From: Enterobacter kobei
GTDB lineage: Bacteria > Pseudomonadota > Gammaproteobacteria > Enterobacterales > Enterobacteriaceae
Assembly: GCF_001729765.1 (NCBI RefSeq)
Contig: NZ_CP017181.1
Coordinates: forward strand, 3,286,001 to 3,350,000
Length of the DNA stretch: 64,000 bases
Direction of reading: 5' to 3'
Shown here: positions 1 through 8,546 of the stretch, piece by piece
Layout of the letters: each line of letters starts with the position of its first letter
How positions within the stretch are numbered: position 1 is the first letter of the stretch
The notes under the pieces: model-generated
What the model saw: only the letters and a program-made list of their open reading frames with translations
Database searches by the model: none
What the model was told of the DNA's origin: nothing
Program-made: the position numbers and the translations under genes

Positions 1-1
1 G

Positions 2-1276
2 TGTCTGGCGGCGATGAACGGCGTAGAGATCGGTGCCATCCTGCTGACCGGCGCTTACGAGATGGACCCACGCGTGAGCAAGCTGTGCGAACGCGCGTTT
101 GCCACTGGCCTGCCAGTCTTCATGGTGAATACCAACACCTGGCAGACCTCCCTGAGCCTGCAGAGCTTCAACCTGGAAGTGCCGGTTGATGACCACGAGC
201 GTATCGAGAAAGTTCAGGAATACGTTGCAGGTTACATCAACGCAGACTGGATCGAATCCCTGACCGCGACCTCCGAGCGCAGCCGCCGTCTGTCTCCTCC
301 TGCATTCCGTTACCAGCTGACCGAGCTGGCGCGTAAAGCGGGCAAACGCGTTGTTCTGCCAGAAGGTGACGAGCCACGTACCGTTAAAGCGGCGGCTATC
401 TGTGCAGAGCGCGGCATCGCGACCTGTGTGCTGCTGGGTAACCCGGATGAGATCAACCGCGTTGCGGCGTCTCAGGGCGTTGAGCTGGGTGCGGGCATCG
501 AAATCGTTGACCCTGAAGTGGTTCGTGAAAGCTACGTTGCCCGTCTGGTTGAACTGCGTAAGAGCAAGGGCATGACCGAAGCCGTTGCGCGCGAGCAGCT
601 GGAAGACAACGTGGTGCTGGGTACGCTGATGCTGGAGCAGGACGAAGTTGACGGTCTGGTTTCCGGTGCAGTTCACACCACCGCAAACACCATCCGTCCA
701 CCGCTGCAGCTGATCAAAACCGCACCGGGCAGTTCTCTGGTCTCCTCCGTGTTCTTCATGCTGCTGCCTGAACAGGTTTATGTTTACGGCGACTGCGCGA
801 TCAACCCGGATCCAACCGCAGAGCAGCTGGCTGAGATCGCTATTCAGTCCGCAGATTCCGCGACTGCCTTCGGCATCGAGCCGCGCGTTGCGATGCTCTC
901 CTACTCCACCGGTACTTCTGGTGCAGGTAGCGACGTAGAGAAAGTGCGTGAAGCGACCCGTATTGCTCAGGAAAAACGTCCGGATCTGATGATCGACGGC
1001 CCGCTGCAGTACGACGCCGCCGTGATGGCTGACGTGGCAAAATCCAAAGCGCCGAACTCTCCGGTTGCAGGTCGCGCTACCGTGTTCATCTTCCCGGATC
1101 TGAACACCGGTAACACCACCTATAAAGCGGTACAGCGTTCAGCAGACCTGATCTCCATCGGGCCAATGCTGCAGGGTATGCGCAAACCTGTGAACGACCT
1201 GTCCCGTGGTGCGCTGGTTGACGATATCGTCTATACCATCGCGCTGACGGCGATCCAGTCTTCGCAGCAGCAGTAA
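2..1276 (+). CDS. pta: Phosphate acetyltransferase, C-terminal part (cut by window edge)
   Basis: Pta interconverts acetyl-CoA and acetyl phosphate in the cytoplasm and, with AckA, forms the overflow acetate pathway. The frame is already open at base 2, so the N-terminus lies outside the window. The 425 visible codons compare with about 714 residues for the enteric enzyme. They include the end of the DRTGG/regulatory region and the whole catalytic PTA_PTB domain from about visible residue 105 ([20 protein letters not shown]) to the end, with the family motifs [17 protein letters not shown] and [13 protein letters not shown]. The gene ends 28 bases before the IS481 element, which now separates it from its downstream hairpin terminator. 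Identification is firm. Confidence 0.97.
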   Translation, partial: CLAAMNGVEIGAILLTGAYEMDPRVSKLCERAFATGLPVFMVNTNTWQTSLSLQSFNLEVPVDDHERIEKVQEYVAGYINADWIESLTATSERSRRLSPPAFRYQLTELARKAGKRVVLPEGDEPRTVKAAAICAERGIATCVLLGNPDEINRVAASQGVELGAGIEIVDPEVVRESYVARLVELRKSKGMTEAVAREQLEDNVVLGTLMLEQDEVDGLVSGAVHTTANTIRPPLQLIKTAPGSSLVSSVFFMLLPEQVYVYGDCAINPDPTAEQLAEIAIQSADSATAFGIEPRVAMLSYSTGTSGAGSDVEKVREATRIAQEKRPDLMIDGPLQYDAAVMADVAKSKAPNSPVAGRATVFIFPDLNTGNTTYKAVQRSADLISIGPMLQGMRKPVNDLSRGALVDDIVYTIALTAIQSSQQQ

Positions 1277-1304
1277 TTGTAAGGTCTTGCCGGATGGCGC
1301 TTCG

Positions 1305-2596
1305 GTATGAACCGGAAACATGGGTAACACTTTAGACCGGATACATGGGTAACAGTTATAACTGGCATAGAAGAGGAGACTCGCTATGCCCTGGACTGAG
1401 ACCCGACCTATGCAACGCCTTGATTTTATCCGTGCCTGCCATGCAGGTACGGACTCCTTCTCCGCGCTTTGCCGTCTTTTTGGCATCAGCCGTAAAACCG
1501 GCTATAAATGGCTTCAGCGTTTTGACCCTTCTGACCTGTCATCTCTCTCGGACCGGTCGCGTGCGCCACGCTCCCACTCCCGGACGGTTCCTGATGATAT
1601 CGCCGGACACCTGACTGCCCTGCGTCAAAAACACCCTGACTGGGGGCCAAAAAAACTGCGGATGTGGTTGCTCAATCATCACGTCGATTTTACCGTACCT
1701 GCCGCCAGCACTATCGGCGATATCCTCAAGCGCGAAGGCCTGGTTCCGGATAAAAAACGAAAACGCAGAACACCAGGCAATCGCCAGCCCCTGACCATCA
1801 TCAGTGAGAACAATCAGGTCTGGAGCGCTGATTTTAAAGGCAAGTTCAGGCTGCTCAGCAGAGAGTACTGCCATCCTTTCACCCTGACCGATAATCACAG
1901 CCGGTATCTGCTCAGCTGCCGGGGAACACACCGTGAGAGTGAACCCTTTGTCAGAGAGTGCCTGACGGATGCGTTCCTGGAATATGGTCTGCCGGAAGTG
2001 CTTAGAACCGATAACGGCCAGCCCTTCGCGGGAACAGGAATAGCCGGATTAAGTCGTCTTGCCGTCTGGCTAATCAAGCTGGGCATCAGGCCGGAGCGTA
2101 TCAGAAAGGGGCATCCGGAAGAAAATGGCCGCCATGAGCGAATGCACCGCTCCCTGAAAAGTGCGGTGAAACAGGGCAACACCTTCATGACGATGGAAGA
2201 ACAACAGCGGTGGTTCAGTGACTACCGGAAAGAATTTAACTACGAAAGGCCGCATGAAGCACTGGCGGGAGCAACGCCCGGAACGGTATGGCAACCCTCA
2301 AACCGACACTGGGATGGCCGTGTTCCTGAATATGCTTATCCGGAAGGAGGTACAGTCTACAGGGTGAAATCGAGGGGGACCCTCTATATGGGAAAAAAGG
2401 GTACGGTGTTCCTGAGTGAAGCACTGACTGGGGAGTACATCATGCTGGAAGAACAAGATGATGGCCTTGAGGCCATCATCTTTAATGGGATAACGCTTGC
2501 GTACTACGACCGAAAAACCCAGAGTGTGCTCCGGATAGACTAAAAGTGTTACCTATGTTCCCGGTCTGATCTGTCACCTATGTATCCGGTCATACA
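1305..2596 (+). mobile_element. IS481-family insertion sequence, complete, 1292 bp
   Basis: A single transposase gene is bounded by related inverted ends (left GTATGAACCGGAAACATG; right, complemented, TGTATGACCGGATACATA). Each end carries two tandem copies, 25 bp apart, of a motif close to ACCGGAWACATGGGTAACA: 1311-1329 and 1336-1354 on the left, 2547-2565 and 2572-2590 inverted on the right. The 5-bp sequence CTTCG flanks the element at 1300-1304 and 2597-2601 as a target duplication. The target was the first arm and loop of a REP. The transposase frame is uninterrupted and the ends are present, so the copy may still be active. The family comes from the protein; the exact IS name is not assigned. 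Confidence 0.9.
1386..2543 (+). CDS. IS481-family transposase (DDE)
   Basis: The 385-residue integrase-type transposase is the only gene of the element. Residues about 10-45 form a helix-turn-helix (FIRACHAGTDSFSALCRLFG...SRKTGYKWLQRF), followed by a second HTH-like region and the rve catalytic core. The acidic triad is visible in VWSADFKGKF, LRTDNGQPF and HPEENGRHERMHRSL. The C-terminus has the beta-rich tail usual for IS481. The ATG is preceded by AGAGGAG at 1371-1377, a strong ribosome site. Translation through the whole element is intact. It reads in the same direction as pta and could receive read-through, since pta lost its adjacent terminator. Confidence 0.92.
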   Translation: MPWTETRPMQRLDFIRACHAGTDSFSALCRLFGISRKTGYKWLQRFDPSDLSSLSDRSRAPRSHSRTVPDDIAGHLTALRQKHPDWGPKKLRMWLLNHHVDFTVPAASTIGDILKREGLVPDKKRKRRTPGNRQPLTIISENNQVWSADFKGKFRLLSREYCHPFTLTDNHSRYLLSCRGTHRESEPFVRECLTDAFLEYGLPEVLRTDNGQPFAGTGIAGLSRLAVWLIKLGIRPERIRKGHPEENGRHERMHRSLKSAVKQGNTFMTMEEQQRWFSDYRKEFNYERPHEALAGATPGTVWQPSNRHWDGRVPEYAYPEGGTVYRVKSRGTLYMGKKGTVFLSEALTGEYIMLEEQDDGLEAIIFNGITLAYYDRKTQSVLRID

Positions 2597-2655
2597 CTTC
2601 GCTTATCCGGCCTACAGGACCGTAGGCCCGGTAAGCGCTAGCGCCACCGGGCAAC

Positions 2656-2685
2656 AAAAAGGCGACCACAAAGGGTCGCCTTTTT
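2656..2685. terminator. Bidirectional hairpin terminator between pta and the transketolase operon
   Basis: A 12-bp perfect stem (AAAAAGGCGACC / GGTCGCCTTTTT) with a 6-nt loop gives a T-run on both strands. It lies 2 bp beyond the stop codon of the leftward operon and formerly lay about 90 bp past pta before the insertion sequence arrived. Confidence 0.85.
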
Positions 2686-2687
2686 TA

Positions 2688-3641
2688 TTACAGCAGCTCT
2701 CGCGCCGCCGACACGATGTCATGTGCCGTCAGGCCGTACTCCTTCTGCAGGAAGTCCTGCGTCCCCACCTGACCGTAACGCTCTTTCACCCCCACGCGTC
2801 GCATTGGCACCGGGCAGGTTTCCACCAGCACTTCCGCCACCGCCGAGCCAAGACCGTTGTGAATGCTGTGGTTTTCACAGGTCACGATGCGCCCGGTTTT
2901 CTCAGCGTAGTTTTTCACCAGCATTCGGTCGATGGGCTTCAGGGTGAACATATCAATAACCGCTGCACTGACCCCCTCCTGCTCCAGCTGACGCGCCGCC
3001 TCCAGCGCTTCCGCTACCATAATGCCATTGACGATAAGCGTAATATCGCTTCCCTCACGCAGCACGTTGCCTTTGCCGATGGTGAAGGTTGAGCCCGGCG
3101 CATACACGCTCGGCGCCTGCTTACGGATGGTGCGTACCCAGTAGAAGCCTTCCAGATCGATAAGCTGGCGCAGCACATCGTCAAACATCACCGCGTCGGT
3201 CACCTCCAGCACCACCGAGTGCACCAGACCGCGCACGATGCCCATATCCTCGAACGACATATGCGTCCCGCCGTTGTGACAGGCCGTCACGCCAGCATCC
3301 GAGGCTATCACCTTCACGTTGTTACGCTGATAGTCCAGGGACATAAACAGCTGGTCGAAGCAGCGTCGGCTGGCAAACGCGGTGAACGTATGCACGAACG
3401 GTTTGCGACCGGTGAGCGACAGCCCGGCAGCTGTACCGATCACGTTGGCCTCCATGATGCCGCAGTTAATCACGTGCTGCGGATAATCGCGCGCCACGCC
3501 GTCCATCGCCATCGAACTCATCAGGTCCGCTTCCAGGGCGATAATCTCGCTTCCGGCCTCAATCTGCTTTGCCACGAAGCCCGCGTAGACCTTACGCATC
3601 TCAACGGCGTCTTTCTGTCCTGCCGGTGCAACCTTAATCAT
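2688..3641 (-). CDS. Split transketolase, C-terminal subunit
   Basis: The 317-residue protein corresponds to the pyrimidine-binding and C-terminal domains of transketolase, here encoded apart from the thiamine-pyrophosphate domain. The conserved glutamate that activates the cofactor lies in GIMEANVIGTAAGLS (E64). A CHNGGTHMSFEDMG stretch around residue 120 matches the family core, and the last 120 residues form the transketolase C domain (IVTCENHSIHNGLGSAV). It must pair with the product of the next gene, whose 3' end overlaps its start by 8 bp, indicating translational coupling. It is the last gene of the PTS operon. Split transketolases are known in archaea, Gram-positives and accessory sugar loci of enterics. 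The substrate is unknown; a ketose phosphate is inferred. Confidence 0.88.
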   Translation of the reverse strand: MIKVAPAGQKDAVEMRKVYAGFVAKQIEAGSEIIALEADLMSSMAMDGVARDYPQHVINCGIMEANVIGTAAGLSLTGRKPFVHTFTAFASRRCFDQLFMSLDYQRNNVKVIASDAGVTACHNGGTHMSFEDMGIVRGLVHSVVLEVTDAVMFDDVLRQLIDLEGFYWVRTIRKQAPSVYAPGSTFTIGKGNVLREGSDITLIVNGIMVAEALEAARQLEQEGVSAAVIDMFTLKPIDRMLVKNYAEKTGRIVTCENHSIHNGLGSAVAEVLVETCPVPMRRVGVKERYGQVGTQDFLQKEYGLTAHDIVSAARELL

Positions 3642-4464
3642 GTGAAGCCTCCAGTTGGCGAATCGTCTCGTTGAGGGCCGCTTTGCTCTCCGCGGTCAAT
3701 CGCAGGTGGTGCGAATTGCTGAGCTGTTCGAGATACCGCACCCCCTGCCCTTTAATGCTGTCGAGGATCACCACCTGCGGGCGGGCGTCTTTCGCCGGCA
3801 CGCGCGACGTCACGTCCAGCAGCGCCGAAATGTCGTCTCCCTTCACGGTCACCACGTCAAAACCAAAGGCACGGAATTTCCCTTCGAGGTCAAACGCGCA
3901 AATGATTTCATCCAGTTCGCCATCCAGCTGCTGTTTGTTCCAGTCGACGAATACCGTCAGATTGTTCAGACGATGGTGGGCAATAAACTGGAAGGCTTCC
4001 CAGCACTGTCCCTCGTTCAGCTCGCCGTCACCGACAATGCAGAAAACCCGATTCGGTCGCCCCGCGAGCTTGTGCGAGAGCGCCATCCCGCCAGCAATGG
4101 AAATCCCCTGCCCCAGCGAACCGGTGGTCGCATCCACGCCGCGTGTTTTCAGGCGATCCGGATGGCTCGGCAGGCGCGTACCGTTCTGATTCAGGGTGCT
4201 CAGCTCCTCCACCGGGAAGTAGCCCTTGATCGCCAGCGTGCTGTACAGCGCCGGGCCCGCATGGCCCTTTGACAGGACAAAATAATCTCGCTCTGGCCAG
4301 TCCGGATCTGCCGGGTCGATTTTCATCACCGCGCCGTACAGCACGGCCAGCGTTTCGACCACCGACATGCTGCCGCCGTAGTGTCCAAATCCGAGCTGCG
4401 TCAGCGATTTCAGCGTCTCAAGGCGAATCTGGCGCGCCAGCTCGGTTATCTCATTCTCATTCAT
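3634..4464 (-). CDS. Split transketolase, N-terminal (thiamine pyrophosphate) subunit
   Basis: The 276-residue subunit carries the TPP-binding motif GDGELNEGQCWEA (GDG at 145-147) closing with VDWN at 173-176, and the phosphate/cofactor loop GHYGGSMS near residue 27, where housekeeping TktA has GHPGGS. SKGHAGPALY and GSLGQGISIAGGMA are also family signatures. Its ATG overlaps the end of the upstream PTS IIC gene by 4 bp and its own end overlaps the C-subunit gene, so the three are translated as a unit. By family it transfers two-carbon units between sugar phosphates in the cytoplasm. It does not replace TktA/TktB, which lie elsewhere in enteric genomes. Confidence 0.9.
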   Translation of the reverse strand: MNENEITELARQIRLETLKSLTQLGFGHYGGSMSVVETLAVLYGAVMKIDPADPDWPERDYFVLSKGHAGPALYSTLAIKGYFPVEELSTLNQNGTRLPSHPDRLKTRGVDATTGSLGQGISIAGGMALSHKLAGRPNRVFCIVGDGELNEGQCWEAFQFIAHHRLNNLTVFVDWNKQQLDGELDEIICAFDLEGKFRAFGFDVVTVKGDDISALLDVTSRVPAKDARPQVVILDSIKGQGVRYLEQLSNSHHLRLTAESKAALNETIRQLEASHD

Positions 4465-5858
4465 GATTTGGCTCCGGTATTTTCCTGCGCGTTACCGCCC
4501 GCAGGTTTGTTTTTCGCAAACAGGTTGTAGGCCACCAGCAGCGCGAACAGCGCCACGACCAGCCCGGTGATGGCAAGCGGTGACAGGAAGCGCGCCAGGT
4601 TACCGAGCACAATCCCCACCGCGCCGAAATCGGCGTCCGAGAAGGTGGTGTTCGCAAAGCCAATCGCGCCCAGCACCGGCAGCAGCAGAACCGGCAGGAA
4701 GGTAATCAGCAGACCATTGGCGAAGGCGCCTATCATTGCCCCGCGACGTCCGCCGGTGGCATTACCGAACACGCCCGCCGTTGCACCGGTAAAGAAGTGC
4801 GGCACGACGCCCGGGAGGATCAGCACCCAGCTGAACTGCCCGCAGATGAACAACCCGACAATTCCCCCGAGGAAGCTGAACAGGAAGCCAATCAGCACGG
4901 CATTTGGCGCATAGGGGTAGACCACCGGGCAGTCCAGCGCGGGGCGTGCGTTCGGCACCAGTTTTTCAGAGAAGCCGGTAAAGGCCGGGACGATTTCCGC
5001 CAGAATCAGGCGCACGCCCTGCAGGATGATGAAAACGCCCGCCGCGAAGGTGATCGCCATGATAATGGCGTAAACCAGGTAGTTCTGACCGCCGCTGAAG
5101 GTGGCTTCGACGTACTCCCGCCCGGCGCTCACCGCCATGATCAGGTAGATAATCATCATCGTCAGGGAGATAGAGATCGAACTGTCGCGCAGGAAGCTCA
5201 GGTTCTTCGGCAGGTTCATCTCTTCGGTTGAACGAGAGCCTTTGCCGACCTTGCTGCCAATCCAGCCGGACAGCACGTAGCCCAGGGTGCCGAAGTGGCC
5301 GAAGGCGATCTCATCGTTACCGGTGATGCGCTTCATGTAACGCTGCGCAATGGCCGGGAAGAAAGCCATAATCAGGCCGAGGATCAGCGATCCGGTAAAG
5401 ACCAGCCCTACCCCCTCAAAGCCCGCCACGGTGAGAATTACGCCAATCATGCACGCCATGTAAAACGTGTGGTGCCCGGTCAGGAAGATGTACTTCAGAC
5501 GGGTAAAGCGCGCGACGATAATATTCGCTACCATCCCAAACGCCATAATCAGCGCGGTAGAGGCACCGTATTTTTCCAGCGCAATCGAAACAATCGCTTC
5601 ATTATTGGGAATGATGCCCTGAATATTAAAGGCGTGCTCGAACATCCCCCCCAATGGATTTAATGACCCCACCAGCACCGTGGCGCCACCACCCAGCACA
5701 ATAAAACCAAGAATCGTTTTAATGGTTCCCTTCACCACATCTGAAAACGCTTTTTTCTGCGCAACCAGACCGATCAAGGCAATTAATCCGACCAGCACCG
5801 AAGGGACTTTTAAAATATCAACAACGAAATTCAGCGTTTCAAGGATAAACATATCCAC
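4461..5858 (-). CDS. PTS permease IIC, ascorbate (UlaA/SgaT) family
   Basis: The 465-residue inner-membrane protein has about 11 hydrophobic segments and clear UlaA-family features: an N-terminal LNFVVDILKVPSVLVGLIAL helix, GFIVLGGGATVLVGSLNPLGGMFEHAF, GHHTFYMACMI around residue 130, and a glycine-rich ALIGAFANGLLITFLPVLLLPVLG-type C-terminal half. It forms the sugar channel and receives phosphate from the IIB protein encoded 15 bp upstream. UlaA imports L-ascorbate, but family members also serve other sugar acids and ketoses. Linkage to a transketolase rather than to UlaD/E/F enzymes argues against ascorbate here. That last point is inference. Confidence 0.88.
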   Translation of the reverse strand: MDMFILETLNFVVDILKVPSVLVGLIALIGLVAQKKAFSDVVKGTIKTILGFIVLGGGATVLVGSLNPLGGMFEHAFNIQGIIPNNEAIVSIALEKYGASTALIMAFGMVANIIVARFTRLKYIFLTGHHTFYMACMIGVILTVAGFEGVGLVFTGSLILGLIMAFFPAIAQRYMKRITGNDEIAFGHFGTLGYVLSGWIGSKVGKGSRSTEEMNLPKNLSFLRDSSISISLTMMIIYLIMAVSAGREYVEATFSGGQNYLVYAIIMAITFAAGVFIILQGVRLILAEIVPAFTGFSEKLVPNARPALDCPVVYPYAPNAVLIGFLFSFLGGIVGLFICGQFSWVLILPGVVPHFFTGATAGVFGNATGGRRGAMIGAFANGLLITFLPVLLLPVLGAIGFANTTFSDADFGAVGIVLGNLARFLSPLAITGLVVALFALLVAYNLFAKNKPAGGNAQENTGAKS

Positions 5859-5873
5859 CTCGCCTTATCAGGA

Positions 5874-6146
5874 TTATTGTCTTTCGAACCAGGCGCGCAG
5901 TTGCGCTTCAAGTTCGTTGATATCAATGATGTTATTGATCACCACCAGTTGGCTTTCCGGTACGCTGGCGCTGGCGGCAATATCTTTTGCCATCACGAAC
6001 AGGTCAGCCGCGCCCGGCGTGGCGGAGGAGAGATCGGAGTGTTCAACCTCGGCGTCAATTTCCAGCTTTTTGAGCACCTTTTTAATGTTCATTTCGACCA
6101 TAAAACTGCTGCCCAGGCCAGACCCACAAATAGCCATGATTTTCAT
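5874..6146 (-). CDS. PTS IIB component, ascorbate (UlaB) family
   Basis: This 90-residue cytoplasmic phosphocarrier has the phosphocysteine loop at its N-terminus (IMAICGSGLGSSFMVEMN, Cys7), followed by one alpha/beta domain of normal UlaB length. It takes phosphate from the IIA protein and passes it to the incoming sugar at the IIC channel. The gene sits 15 bp upstream of the IIC gene and 79 bp downstream of the IIA gene, the longest gap inside the operon. Family assignment is secure; sugar specificity cannot be read from it. Confidence 0.88.
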   Translation of the reverse strand: MKIMAICGSGLGSSFMVEMNIKKVLKKLEIDAEVEHSDLSSATPGAADLFVMAKDIAASASVPESQLVVINNIIDINELEAQLRAWFERQ

Positions 6147-6225
6147 TGTTGTCCCCTTTTATGAGTAGAGCACGCCCCATCACGCTGGCGCGTAATGTTG
6201 TGAATAATCGGATTAAAGAATTAAA

Positions 6226-6669
6226 TCAGAAGCGGTCAATAATGGTTTTAATGTCCTCCAGGGTATTCGCCTGATGTAATTTTTCCATATCTTCGTCGCT
6301 GGAAAATAACTCTGCCAGCGATGAGATCATCTCGATATGGCTATGTTTGTCCGGTGCCGCGAGCATAATAATGACATCGACAGGGTCAAACTCCCCGGCA
6401 CCAAAAGAGACACCCTGTTTTAGTTTTAGTAATGACAACCCCAGTCCTTTGGCGCCTTCTTCCGGCCGCGCATGCGGCATGGCCAGCCCTGGTGCCAGCA
6501 CATAATACGGTCCTAAAGCATGGTGCTGCTGAATGATTGCCGTCACGTATTCCGGTTCAATCACCTGCAGCTCCAGTAACGGTTTCGCGCATATCTCCAG
6601 CGCCTGAGGCCAGCTTTCAACGCTCTCCTGAAGCGTGATGGTTGTATCATATATCCACTTTTTGAGCAC
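6226..6669 (-). CDS. PTS IIA component, UlaC/fructose-mannitol type
   Basis: The 147-residue PTS_EIIA_2 domain protein is the first gene of the operon and accepts phosphate from HPr. The active-site histidine is His66 in PGLAMPHARPEEG, and VDVIIMLAAPDKHSHIEMI is the second family signature. The start is a GTG (VLKKWIYDT) preceded at 6 nt by GGAG; no better ATG lies upstream. The promoter lies in the 230-bp gap shared with the divergent LacI-family gene, which holds two operators and a CRP site, so induction by a sugar under catabolite control is expected. Confidence 0.87.
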   Translation of the reverse strand: MLKKWIYDTTITLQESVESWPQALEICAKPLLELQVIEPEYVTAIIQQHHALGPYYVLAPGLAMPHARPEEGAKGLGLSLLKLKQGVSFGAGEFDPVDVIIMLAAPDKHSHIEMISSLAELFSSDEDMEKLHQANTLEDIKTIIDRF

Positions 6670-6729
6670 TTTTCACTCCGTCGTCACGCCAAAGATGAGC
6701 AAACTTTATTCAACCCATCAATCCTTGAC

Positions 6730-6745
6730 TGCGATCCCTGTCACA
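6730..6745. promoter_or_regulatory. Probable CRP site for the PTS operon
   Basis: TGCGATCCCTGTCACA fits TGTGA-N6-TCACA at 9 of 10 core positions. It lies 61 bp upstream of the GTG start of the IIA gene and one base from the first LacI-type operator, a usual arrangement for a catabolite-controlled sugar operon. No binding evidence is available. Confidence 0.6.
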
Positions 6746-6746
6746 A

Positions 6747-6794
6747 AGATAGCGCTACCAACGATTAACATGCAGAAGTGTGATAGCGCTATCA
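6747..6794. promoter_or_regulatory. Pair of LacI-family operators
   Basis: Two copies of one palindrome lie in the divergent gap: AGATAGCGCTACCA (6747-6760, two mismatches in the dyad) and TGATAGCGCTATCA (6781-6794, perfect 14-bp dyad). Their centres are 34 bp apart, about three helical turns. The central CG with flanking dyad arms is the normal shape of a LacI-family operator, so the adjacent regulator is the likely ligand. Confidence 0.7.
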
Positions 6795-6901
6795 AAATGC
6801 CATCATCGTGTGAAATCACAGCAAAAAAAGGGATTTAAGGCGTATACTGCCTGTCACCTGGAGTGAAGGAATAAGAACGCGTCTGGTCAGCAGGAAGGTG
6901 T

Positions 6902-7921
6902 ATGTCTTTAACCCGAAAACGGCGCAGTACCGGAAAAGTCACGCTCGCGGATGTCGCACAGCTTGCCGGAGTTGGCACGATGACCGTCTCCCGTGCGCTC
7001 CGCACGCCGGAACAGGTTTCCGATAAACTGCGTGAAAAAATTGAAGCTGCGGTGCAGGAACTGGGTTATATGCCCAATCTCGCCGCCAGCGCACTGGCAT
7101 CGGCGTCGTCATGGACGATCGCAATGGTTGTTCCTAATCTTTCCGAAGCTGGGTGTTCAGAGATGTTTGCCGGGCTACAGCAGGTGCTTCAGCCTGCCGG
7201 ATACCAGATCATGCTGGCCGAGTCTCAGCATCGTCTTGAACAGGAGGAAAAGCTGCTGGAAACGCTGCTGGCGTCAAATATTGCCGCCGCGATCCTGCTC
7301 AGCGTGGAGCATACCGACACCGTTCGCCACTGGCTGAAAAATGCCTCCATCCCGGTGATGGAGATGGGTGCTATGCGCGCCGACCCGATTGATATGAATA
7401 TCGGGATTGATAACGTGGCGGCCATGTATGAGCTAACAGAAATGGTTATTAAGCGCGGCTACCAGAATATCGGCCTGCTGTGCGCCAACCAGGAACAGTG
7501 GATTTTCCAGCAGCATTTGCAGGGCTGGTACAAAGCGATGCTGCGCCATCATCTGTCGCCGAACCGGGTAATTAACGCCGCCATGCCGCCGAGCTTCTCG
7601 ACCGGTGCGGCGCAGCTGCCTGAGTTTCTGCTGGCGTGGCCGGAGCTGGATGCGCTGGTATGCGTTTCAGACGAACTGGCCTGCGGTGCGCTGTATGAGT
7701 GTCAGCGTCGGCGAATCAAAGTGCCGGACGATCTTGCCGTCGTAGGCTTTGGGGATAGCGACGTCAGCCGCGTCTGTCAGCCGCCGCTGACGACCATGGC
7801 GGTACCGCATCGAAAGATTGGAATTGAGGCCGGGAAAGCGTTACTGGAACGTCTGAATGATGGAGACTGGCGCGACCATAAACCTATCGCGTCCAGCCTG
7901 TGTCTGCGGGAAAGCTGTTAA
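6902..7921 (+). CDS. LacI/GntR-type sugar repressor of the divergent PTS-transketolase operon
   Basis: The 339-residue regulator has an N-terminal LacI helix-turn-helix (VTLADVAQLAGVGTMTVSRALR, about residues 13-34), the hinge helix LAASALAS, and a periplasmic-binding-protein-like effector domain to the end (VVGFGDSDVSRVCQPPLTTM near residue 280). Its closest recognisable relatives are gluconate-type repressors (GntR, IdnR). The ATG follows GGAAGG at 6892-6897. Divergent orientation and the two matching dyads between the genes make it the local regulator, probably autoregulated because both operators also lie upstream of its own start. Its effector is presumably the imported sugar or its phosphate. 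Confidence 0.88.
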   Translation: MSLTRKRRSTGKVTLADVAQLAGVGTMTVSRALRTPEQVSDKLREKIEAAVQELGYMPNLAASALASASSWTIAMVVPNLSEAGCSEMFAGLQQVLQPAGYQIMLAESQHRLEQEEKLLETLLASNIAAAILLSVEHTDTVRHWLKNASIPVMEMGAMRADPIDMNIGIDNVAAMYELTEMVIKRGYQNIGLLCANQEQWIFQQHLQGWYKAMLRHHLSPNRVINAAMPPSFSTGAAQLPEFLLAWPELDALVCVSDELACGALYECQRRRIKVPDDLAVVGFGDSDVSRVCQPPLTTMAVPHRKIGIEAGKALLERLNDGDWRDHKPIASSLCLRESC

Positions 7922-7924
7922 GGC

Positions 7925-8491
7925 TTATTCAGCCTCTTCCTCTTTTTCCGCTTTATTTTCCGGCTTAGCGGATTCGTTTTTGGCGTTGCGGGTCATCCAT
8001 AGCGCCAGTGCTTTTAACGAATCCGGCGTGAACTCGTCGCAACGCGCGGTAATCTCTTCCGGCGTCATCCAGCAGACTTCGCTCACTTCTTCTTCCTGCA
8101 GGGCGAAAGGCCCGTGGGAAACGCAGCTAAACAGTCCGCCCCAGACGCGGCAATGTTCGTCTTCGAAATAGAACTGCCCGTGTTCAGCAAATGGCACACC
8201 GGCAATCCCTAACTCTTCTTCCGCTTCACGACGCGCGGAATCCAGCAGCACTTCATCGGCCTGCACGACACCACCCGCTGTGGCATCCAGCATACCTGGG
8301 AGAAAATCTTTCGTGTCCGTGCGACGCTGAACCAGAATCTTGCCCATGCCGTCATGCACAACAATGTAGGTTGCACGGTGACGCAGACGCTCTGCACGCA
8401 TTTGTTCGCGGCTGGCCTGCGCGATCACTTCATTTTCTTCGCTGACAATGTCAACCCATTCAGTACTTGCCAAATGATTCTGCTCCACCAT
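7925..8491 (-). CDS. yfcD: Nudix hydrolase YfcD
   Basis: The 188-residue protein carries a full Nudix box, [24 protein letters not shown] (about residues 74-97), in a domain of the IPP-isomerase-like subgroup. This predicts Mg-dependent cleavage of a nucleoside diphosphate-linked substrate that is not known. The C-terminus is a charged tail ([18 protein letters not shown]) somewhat longer than the E. coli 180-residue form. It ends 3 bp from the stop of the convergent LacI-family gene, so the accessory operon joins the backbone here. Confidence 0.9.
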   Translation of the reverse strand: MVEQNHLASTEWVDIVSEENEVIAQASREQMRAERLRHRATYIVVHDGMGKILVQRRTDTKDFLPGMLDATAGGVVQADEVLLDSARREAEEELGIAGVPFAEHGQFYFEDEHCRVWGGLFSCVSHGPFALQEEEVSEVCWMTPEEITARCDEFTPDSLKALALWMTRNAKNESAKPENKAEKEEEAE

Positions 8492-8546
8492 CGGGAAACC
8501 TTCTCGTCTAAGCGCTCTTTCGGCGCGTTTGCAGTTGGGGTGTAAC

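Larger units (their letters stand above)
1289..2652. repeat. REP/BIME pair interrupted by an insertion sequence
   Basis: The left half GCCGGATGGCGCTTCG (1289-1304) and the right half CTTCGCTTATCCGGCCTAC (2597-2615) rejoin into one standard enteric REP unit once the IS481 element and one copy of CTTCG are removed. A second REP in inverted orientation follows at 2622-2652, giving a normal two-unit BIME between pta and the next gene. The coordinates span the inserted element. Confidence 0.9.

Noticed and set aside
6808..6819. TGTGAAATCACA before the LacI-family gene as a CRP site
   Set aside because: The half sites TGTGA and TCACA are separated by only 2 bases; CRP needs 6.
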